From: Oscillospiraceae bacterium
GTDB taxonomy: Bacteria; Bacillota; Clostridia; Oscillospirales; Oscillospiraceae
NCBI GenBank assembly: GCA_020025715.1
Contig: JAHHRQ010000037.1
Span: 1-17,148, forward strand
Length of the DNA stretch: 17,148 nt
Direction of reading: 5' to 3'
Under the pieces are notes generated by a model that made no database searches, was not told the DNA's origin, and worked only from the letters and a program-made list of their open reading frames with translations. Shown piece by piece: positions 13,086 through 17,148 of the stretch. A program made the position numbers and the translations under genes. The first letter of the stretch is position 1. Every line of letters begins with the position of its first letter.

Positions 13086-13114
13086 ATAATAGCATCGGAA
13101 AAATCCATTCGCAA
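13086..13114 (-). promoter_or_regulatory. Promoter of the VTT-domain gene
   Basis: On the minus strand -35 TTGCGA (13109-13114) and -10 TATTAT (13086-13091) are separated by 17 bases. The leader is about 15-20 bases and contains the GGAGG. Confidence 0.65.
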
Positions 13115-13179
13115 TGGGGAAAAACGGTGATTTGCCTACATGGAGATAAAATTTAAAATTATAATAAAGGAGAGTTAAA

Positions 13180-13530
13180 ATGTTATTCATAGAATACCCC
13201 AAATGCACCACCTGCCAGAAGGCAAAAAAGTGGCTGGACGAACAGGGCGTTTCCTATACCGACAGACACATTAAGGAGCAGAACCCCACTTATGAAGAAT
13301 TAAAGGAGTGGTACGGCAGAAGCGGACTTCCCCTGAAAAAATTCTTTAACACCAGCGGTTTGCTCTATAAGTCCATGAATTTAAAAGAAAAGCTCTCCGC
13401 AATGACCGAGGACGAGCAGTTAAAGCTTTTAGCCACCGACGGTATGCTGGTTAAAAGACCTCTTGTGGTGGCTGACGGTTTTGTTCTGACAGGCTTTAAA
13501 GAAGCGGAATGGAGCGAAAAACTCCTTTAA
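13180..13530 (+). CDS. ArsC/Spx-family thioredoxin-fold protein
   Basis: A 116-residue protein of the ArsC/Spx/YffB group. The N-terminal YPKCTTCQKAKKWL has the redox pair C9-T-T-C12, as in Spx and MgsR-like proteins, and the family's RPLVV segment follows at 93-97 (VKRPLVVADG). True plasmid-type arsenate reductases have a different active-site context, so arsenate reduction is not assured; Spx-type stress regulation through RNA polymerase is equally possible. No arsenic-resistance neighbours are present. The ATG at 13180 has GGAGAG at 13169-13174. A TATAAT at 13160-13165 lies too close to the ribosome site to serve as its promoter, and no better promoter was found. Confidence 0.85.
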   Translation: MLFIEYPKCTTCQKAKKWLDEQGVSYTDRHIKEQNPTYEELKEWYGRSGLPLKKFFNTSGLLYKSMNLKEKLSAMTEDEQLKLLATDGMLVKRPLVVADGFVLTGFKEAEWSEKLL

Positions 13531-13547
13531 AATTAAGGATTTTAGCC

Positions 13548-13576
13548 TTGACGGATTTCTGAAACTCTATTAGAAT
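13548..13576 (+). promoter_or_regulatory. Promoter of the membrane XRE regulator gene
   Basis: TTGACG (13548-13553) and TAGAAT (13571-13576) are separated by 17 bases; both match consensus at five of six positions. The predicted leader is about 35 bases. Confidence 0.65.
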
Positions 13577-13618
13577 AATAAGGATTGATGATAATTCGTT
13601 TTTTATTAAGGAGCATAA

Positions 13619-14233
13619 ATGGAGTTAGCAGAACTTAAACTCGTTACGGCGAGCAATATTATAAAGCTTAGAACTGAGGCAGGAATGACTCAGGCAGAGC
13701 TGGGCAATGCTCTTAATTACTCCGACAAGACCATTTCCAAGTGGGAGCGGGGCGAGGCTATTCCCGATGCCTACGTCCTCACCCAGATGAGCGAAATGTT
13801 CGGAGTCAGCGTTGACAGCATACTTTCGGAAAGCAGCACATGGAAAGCCCCTCAGACTCCGGTGAGCGCTGAAAAAAACTATAAGACCGGAATGATTATG
13901 GCAATATCCATTCTGGGCGTCTGGACTCTGGCCCTGACCGTGTTCGTTGCTATGTGGCTTAATGACATTATATGGTGGGAAACCTTCGTTGTGGCTCTGC
14001 CTATTGCAGTGCTTACTCATCTGGTACTCAGCTGCGTGTTCGGAAAGCGGAAATACTTACAGTATATTATCGCCTTTTTCGTGCTGTCGATTTTTATTGC
14101 CCTGTATTTCCTTATTCCCGGTGAAACACCATGGCAGCTGTTCTTAATTGCCATTCCCGCGGAAATTATCGTGTTTTTGAGCTGCAATATCAGCCGAAAG
14201 CCGGAAATGCTGCGTAAAATCATGAAAAAATAA
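13619..14233 (+). CDS. Membrane-anchored XRE-family regulator
   Basis: A 204-residue protein with an N-terminal Cro/CI-type helix-turn-helix (about 12-66). Its recognition part reads MTQAELGNALNYSDKTISKWERGEAIPD, typical of Firmicute XRE regulators. After a linker (about 70-88) come four hydrophobic segments at about 90-112, 118-138, 146-164 and 169-188, and a basic tail. The layout suggests a DNA-binding domain tethered to the cytoplasmic face of the membrane, which may sense a membrane signal. The ligand and target genes are unknown. AAGGAG (13608-13613) precedes the ATG at 13619. It has its own promoter and ends at a terminator, so it is monocistronic. Confidence 0.88.
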   Translation: MELAELKLVTASNIIKLRTEAGMTQAELGNALNYSDKTISKWERGEAIPDAYVLTQMSEMFGVSVDSILSESSTWKAPQTPVSAEKNYKTGMIMAISILGVWTLALTVFVAMWLNDIIWWETFVVALPIAVLTHLVLSCVFGKRKYLQYIIAFFVLSIFIALYFLIPGETPWQLFLIAIPAEIIVFLSCNISRKPEMLRKIMKK

Positions 14234-14235
14234 GT

Positions 14236-14254
14236 GCTCTACAATTAGTAGAGC
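14236..14254 (+). other. Small hairpin after the XRE regulator gene
   Basis: GCTCTAC (14236-14242) pairs with GTAGAGC (14248-14254) around AATTA. The same GTAGAGC recurs at 14269-14275 inside the next hairpin, so the left arm has two possible partners. Confidence 0.5.
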
Positions 14255-14263
14255 GAAAAACAA

Positions 14264-14300
14264 GGCCGGTAGAGCGTATCTACCGGCCCGATTTATTTAT
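14264..14300 (+). terminator. Terminator of the XRE regulator gene
   Basis: GGCCGGTAGA (14264-14273) and TCTACCGGCC (14279-14288) form a perfect 10-bp stem with a GCGTA loop, followed by an A+T-rich tract with several T (ATTTATTTAT). This is a good intrinsic terminator despite an interrupted T run. Confidence 0.75.
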
Positions 14301-14326
14301 GTAGAGAGCAGAATACAGCAAATAGC

Positions 14327-14353
14327 TTGAAAAAAACGGAACATGGGTATACT
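14327..14353 (+). promoter_or_regulatory. Weak candidate promoter for the DegV gene
   Basis: TTGAAA (14327-14332) and TATACT (14348-14353) are 15 bases apart, shorter than ideal. The position fits a leader of about 40 bases before the ATG at 14401. Confidence 0.4.
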
Positions 14354-14400
14354 CTAAATTCGCATATTAAAATAGCAAAGTAAGCAGAAAGGATAAAGCT

Positions 14401-15288
14401 ATGAGTGATTATGTTTTAAGCTGCTGCTCCACGGCCGATCTTACCCGTGAGCATTTTGAAGAACGTGATATACATTATGTCTGCTTTCACTACGCCTTAG
14501 GCGGCGAAGAGCATCTGGACGATCTGGGAGCTACCATACCTTTTGAAGAGTTTTATGCCAGAATGAGCAAGGGCGAGGATACCCGCACTTCTCAGGTTAA
14601 TATTTCCGAATATGTGGAGTACTTTACTAAGTTTGCCGAGGAGGGCAAGGACATCATTCATGTCTGCCTTTCATCCGGCATTTCCGGCACCATAAATTCC
14701 GCCAGAAACGCAGCCCTTATTATCAAGGAACGTTTCCCCGATATTAAGATTTCCATTATCGACTCTCTGGGCGCATCCTCCGGCTACGGCCTTTTAATGG
14801 ACACCGCAGCCACAAAGCGTGACGAGGGAATGAGCTTTGAGGAGCTTACAAAGTGGATTGAGGATAACCGCTTAAAGCTCCACCACTGGTTCTTCTCCAC
14901 CGACCTTTCAAGCTATGTCCGCGGCGGCAGAATTTCAAAGACTGCGGCTGTGTTCGGCGGACTGCTGGATATATGCCCTCTGCTCAATATGGATAATCTG
15001 GGAAGACTGATTCCCAGAAATAAAATCCGCACCAAAAAGCGGGTTATAAAAGAGATAGTGAACCGTATGGAAACCTATGCCGACGGCGGTCTGGATTATT
15101 CCGGCAAGTGCTACATCTCAAACTCCGCCTGCTATGAGGATGCAAGAGCCGTTGCAGACCTTATTGAAGCCCGCTTCCCCAAGCTCAACGGCAAGGTTGA
15201 AATTAACTATGTGGGAACTACAATCGGCGCCCACACTGGCCCGGGAACGGTTGCACTGTTCTTCTGGGGCTCCGAGAGAGTGGACTGA
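14401..15288 (+). CDS. DegV/FakB-family fatty-acid-binding protein
   Basis: A 295-residue DegV-fold protein. Members of this family (FakB) hold a fatty acid and present it to the kinase FakA for phosphorylation, which allows exogenous fatty acids to enter phospholipid synthesis. Family features are STADL near the start (10-14), RTSQV at 62-66, and SSGISGTINSARNAA at 91-105, whose serine and threonine groups bind the fatty-acid carboxylate in known structures. SSYVRGGRISKTAAVFGGLLDICPLL in the middle is diagnostic, and IGAHTGPGTVALFF closes the protein. Length is normal. AAGG about 9 bases before the ATG supports the start. No fakA gene is nearby, so it must partner with a kinase elsewhere. 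Which fatty acid it binds cannot be read from sequence. Confidence 0.93.
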   Translation: MSDYVLSCCSTADLTREHFEERDIHYVCFHYALGGEEHLDDLGATIPFEEFYARMSKGEDTRTSQVNISEYVEYFTKFAEEGKDIIHVCLSSGISGTINSARNAALIIKERFPDIKISIIDSLGASSGYGLLMDTAATKRDEGMSFEELTKWIEDNRLKLHHWFFSTDLSSYVRGGRISKTAAVFGGLLDICPLLNMDNLGRLIPRNKIRTKKRVIKEIVNRMETYADGGLDYSGKCYISNSACYEDARAVADLIEARFPKLNGKVEINYVGTTIGAHTGPGTVALFFWGSERVD

Positions 15289-15300
15289 TTAAACAAAATA

Positions 15301-15332
15301 AAAAAAGAGTGCTTATTAAGCACTCTTTTTTT
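15301..15332 (+). terminator. Bidirectional terminator between DegV and GntR genes
   Basis: Arms 15301-15314 and 15318-15331 pair perfectly, with A6 and T7 runs at the ends. It serves the plus-strand DegV gene and the convergent GntR gene that ends at 15334. Confidence 0.93.
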
Positions 15333-15333
15333 A

Positions 15334-16068
15334 TTACTTATTTCTTAATGCGGAGAAAGGATCAAGGCCGTCTCCTGAAAGGCTGGTGAAGCTGAGGCTT
15401 GTTGAAACATGCTCAGACATGGACTGACGGGCAAGCTCCGGCATACGCATTCTGATGGCGGATGCAACAGAAATGTGGTTATACTTTACGCTGGGGAGCC
15501 AGGGATTTCTTTCATTGCCCTGCTGGCCTACAAACTCCATCATGGAGGACTGGTACATAATAAGCTTTGGCAGAATCTGCTCATAGGTCTGCAATATGTA
15601 GGGGTTGCCGCAGGAGGTAACAATAAGCCGGTGGAAAGGCATATCGGTGTCTTTAAGACCTCTTATATCCCGCTTAACAACACTCTCTCTGAATGTCTCT
15701 GCCAGAATGGTCAGCTCATGCACTACGCTGTCATCGGCATTGTGGGCGCAGAGAGCAGCGGCCTCGCTTTCAATGGCGTTACGCACCTGATAAAGGTTAA
15801 TCATGTCTCTGAGGTTAAGATCAAGCACAAAACTGCCTGACTGACCGGGATGAGTCACTACAAAACCTATCTCAGAAAGTTTGGTGATAGCTTCTGCAAC
15901 AGGAGTGCGGGAAATGCCGAGAGAAGAAGCAATCTGATTTACATTGAGTTTGCTTCCGGGAGCAATCTTAAGACCAACGATTTCGTTGTATAAAAGCTCC
16001 ATTACCAAATCCCGAAGCTTTGCGTCAGGTTTGGAATCCATATACCTTTTTAGCTCGAATTTGTCCAT
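15334..16068 (-). CDS. GntR-family regulator with FCD ligand domain
   Basis: A 244-residue regulator of the FadR/FCD branch. The winged helix covers about 18-86, with the recognition part LNVNQIASSLGISRTPVAEAITKLSEIGFV at 41-70. The all-helical FCD domain follows (about 90-225). Its likely metal and ligand site is visible as D142-x3-H146, H198 and H220, suggesting an organic acid effector held by a divalent metal. The frame opens at a TTG at 16089 without ribosome site; the ATG at 16068 is preceded by GGTGA and gives a normal N-terminus. It is transcribed alone from 16113-16141. Its targets are not apparent: neither neighbour is a classical sugar-acid or carboxylate catabolic gene. Confidence 0.92.
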   Translation of the reverse strand: MDKFELKRYMDSKPDAKLRDLVMELLYNEIVGLKIAPGSKLNVNQIASSLGISRTPVAEAITKLSEIGFVVTHPGQSGSFVLDLNLRDMINLYQVRNAIESEAAALCAHNADDSVVHELTILAETFRESVVKRDIRGLKDTDMPFHRLIVTSCGNPYILQTYEQILPKLIMYQSSMMEFVGQQGNERNPWLPSVKYNHISVASAIRMRMPELARQSMSEHVSTSLSFTSLSGDGLDPFSALRNK

Positions 16069-16112
16069 TATATTCACCGCCGTAAACAATTATGAAAAAT
16101 TTTATGCTTTTT

Positions 16113-16141
16113 ATAATACACTTCATTAAATTCAAAGTCAA
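16113..16141 (-). promoter_or_regulatory. Promoter of the GntR-family gene
   Basis: On the minus strand -35 TTGACT (16136-16141) and -10 TATTAT (16113-16118) are 17 bases apart. The rest of the A+T-rich gap up to 16242 holds nothing I could recognise. Confidence 0.7.
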
Positions 16142-16242
16142 CGTTAAATCAAGTAAAACAGTAAATTTTTACAAAAAAACCTGCAATATCTTATATGAAA
16201 TGACTGACATTAACAAAGAAACGGCGAAATTTTAATTAAATC

Positions 16243-16273
16243 AGGTGCAAAGCAAAATGAAAAAACTGCACCT
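16243..16273 (-). terminator. Possible terminator of the TraX-family gene
   Basis: AGGTGCA (16243-16249) and TGCACCT (16267-16273) form a 7-bp stem directly after the stop codon, with a large 17-base loop. On the minus strand an A+T-rich stretch with short T runs follows. It is weaker than the other terminators in this window. Confidence 0.45.
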
Positions 16274-17148
16274 TTAAAGGAGCAATCCGGCAATTCCGAG
16301 CAAAAGCAGGTGGGCGGGGTAGAAGATGTAGAAAAAGTATTTAAGGGACGGCCCCTTTTTGCCGTTATATATAAGTACAGGCAGAAGAGACAAGGCGGCA
16401 AAGGCGAAAAACACAAGGTTTGCGCCGGTAAAGCCGTACTGCACAGCCGCCCAGAGGCATATGACAATAGCTGCATAGAGCTTATTACTGCGGCAGAGGT
16501 ACAAAAGAAGAATTAACACAAGCCCCGTAATTCCGTAGTCCGCCTGAGACTGAATTAAAATAACGGCACCTAAAATGGCAAGGGATGACAGAACAACGGC
16601 AGTTGCGGAAAGTTTTTTCTCTTTCACCGCGTCTATAAGGGAAATGAGGGAAAGCCCCAGAGACAGGGTGAAGAATACGTTCAGATTTCCGTCAAGCAGG
16701 GTCACGGTTCCTGAGCTTAATGTAAGTGCAGGGAGAATTGCAAACAGGCAGAGGGTAAAAATGTGGGAAACTTTTTTATTTTTGCACACAACAGCCGTAA
16801 GAATAAACTGAAAGGCAAGTAAAATGTAAGTTATACTGCCGAAAGAAATTTCCGGCGCACCGAATACTGCCCCGTAGTGGTTTCCCACATTAAAGGCAAG
16901 GGCGAAAGGTATCTGGGAAATGACTGCGAAAAGCATAAGCCGGGATACATAGCGCAGCCGGTTTGAAGTGTGCATAAAACCGTTGACCAGCAGAAAACAG
17001 TATATAGGAAAGGCAATCCGCCCGATACCGCGCAGCAATATGTATATATTTTCATTCATAAAATTGTGCATGTATAACACAAAGGTGCTGTGGTCAATGA
17101 ACATGGAAATCAAAGCCACAAGCTTTAAGGCAAAAGCACTCAAATCTG
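16274..17148 (-). CDS. TraX-family integral membrane protein (5' end cut by window edge)
   Basis: At least 289 residues of a polytopic membrane protein of the TraX family, with about eight to nine hydrophobic segments. Near the start, LKLVALISMFIDHS and RGIGRIAFPIYCFLLVNGFMHTSN are typical, as is the C-terminal KYFFYIFYPAHLLLLG. The name comes from F-plasmid TraX, which acetylates pilin, but most chromosomal Firmicute members have no conjugation context and no proven role; none is seen here. An acyltransferase activity is possible. A TTG at 17143 could start the protein, but the frame stays open to the window edge and no ribosome site is visible, so the true start probably lies beyond 17148. 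Confidence 0.85.
   Translation of the reverse strand, partial: DLSAFALKLVALISMFIDHSTFVLYMHNFMNENIYILLRGIGRIAFPIYCFLLVNGFMHTSNRLRYVSRLMLFAVISQIPFALAFNVGNHYGAVFGAPEISFGSITYILLAFQFILTAVVCKNKKVSHIFTLCLFAILPALTLSSGTVTLLDGNLNVFFTLSLGLSLISLIDAVKEKKLSATAVVLSSLAILGAVILIQSQADYGITGLVLILLLYLCRSNKLYAAIVICLWAAVQYGFTGANLVFFAFAALSLLPVLIYNGKKGPSLKYFFYIFYPAHLLLLGIAGLLL

Noticed and set aside
13155..13170. TATAAT at 13160-13165 as promoter of the ArsC/Spx-like gene
   Set aside because: Transcription would start inside the ribosome site at 13169-13174, and no -35 box is found at the right distance.
13180..13530. Arsenic-resistance function for the ArsC-like gene
   Set aside because: No arsR, arsB or acr3 neighbour is present, and the CTTC motif fits the Spx/MgsR-like branch at least as well.
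16274..17148. TraX homologue as evidence for a conjugative element
   Set aside because: No relaxase, coupling protein, integrase or type IV secretion gene is present; this family is common as a chromosomal gene.

Overview
This window looks like a chromosomal stretch of an anaerobic, low-to-moderate G+C Firmicute of the Clostridia, probably a gut Oscillospirales/Ruminococcaceae-type bacterium. The assignment is by inference. It rests on strong GGAGG-type ribosome binding sites, an EFR1-type flavodoxin/ferredoxin, two ECF-type vitamin transporter S components, a YidC without a lipoprotein signal and the gene order rpmH-rnpA-yidD-yidC-jag. There are no rRNA or tRNA genes, no CRISPR array, no insertion sequence and no phage genes. 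Genes are packed tightly and no gene-free stretch exceeds about 215 bases.

Left part (1-4432). A flavodoxin-ferredoxin protein and a dCMP deaminase lie on the minus strand. Divergent from them runs a plus-strand series: queH (last step of queuosine synthesis), queT (queuosine-precursor transporter, translationally controlled by a preQ1-I riboswitch that captures its ribosome binding site), galU (UDP-glucose synthesis), then thiT (thiamine transporter S component) behind its own promoter, a TPP riboswitch and an intrinsic terminator. Queuosine precursor and thiamine uptake are thus each controlled by a riboswitch, one at translation and the other at transcription.

Central housekeeping cluster (4449-7950). 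rpmH (L34), rnpA (RNase P protein), yidD, yidC and jag/khpB sit in the classical order, followed by an acyl carrier protein gene and a strong terminator. The usual flanks, dnaA and mnmE/mnmG, are absent, so this copy of the cluster is detached from the origin-type neighbourhood.

Right part (7961-17148). On the minus strand is a YyaL/SPATA20-type thioredoxin-fold protein. It is divergent from a two-gene unit in which a TPR-like protein overlaps a DUF4037 nucleotidyltransferase-like protein by 14 bases; this pair is the best candidate for an undescribed system here. Then come an FlK-like hot-dog thioesterase, a VTT (TVP38/TMEM64) membrane protein, an ArsC/Spx-like protein, a membrane-anchored XRE regulator, a DegV/FakB fatty-acid-binding protein, a GntR/FCD regulator and a TraX-family membrane protein cut by the window edge. 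Convergent pairs share symmetrical terminators at 7914-7950, 12335-12370 and 15301-15332.

Several starts here were set downstream of the longest open frame, because the longer frame starts inside or upstream of a clear ribosome binding site (dCMP deaminase, queT, thiT, acpP, VTT protein, GntR). All functional calls come from reading motifs by eye; no database search was run.
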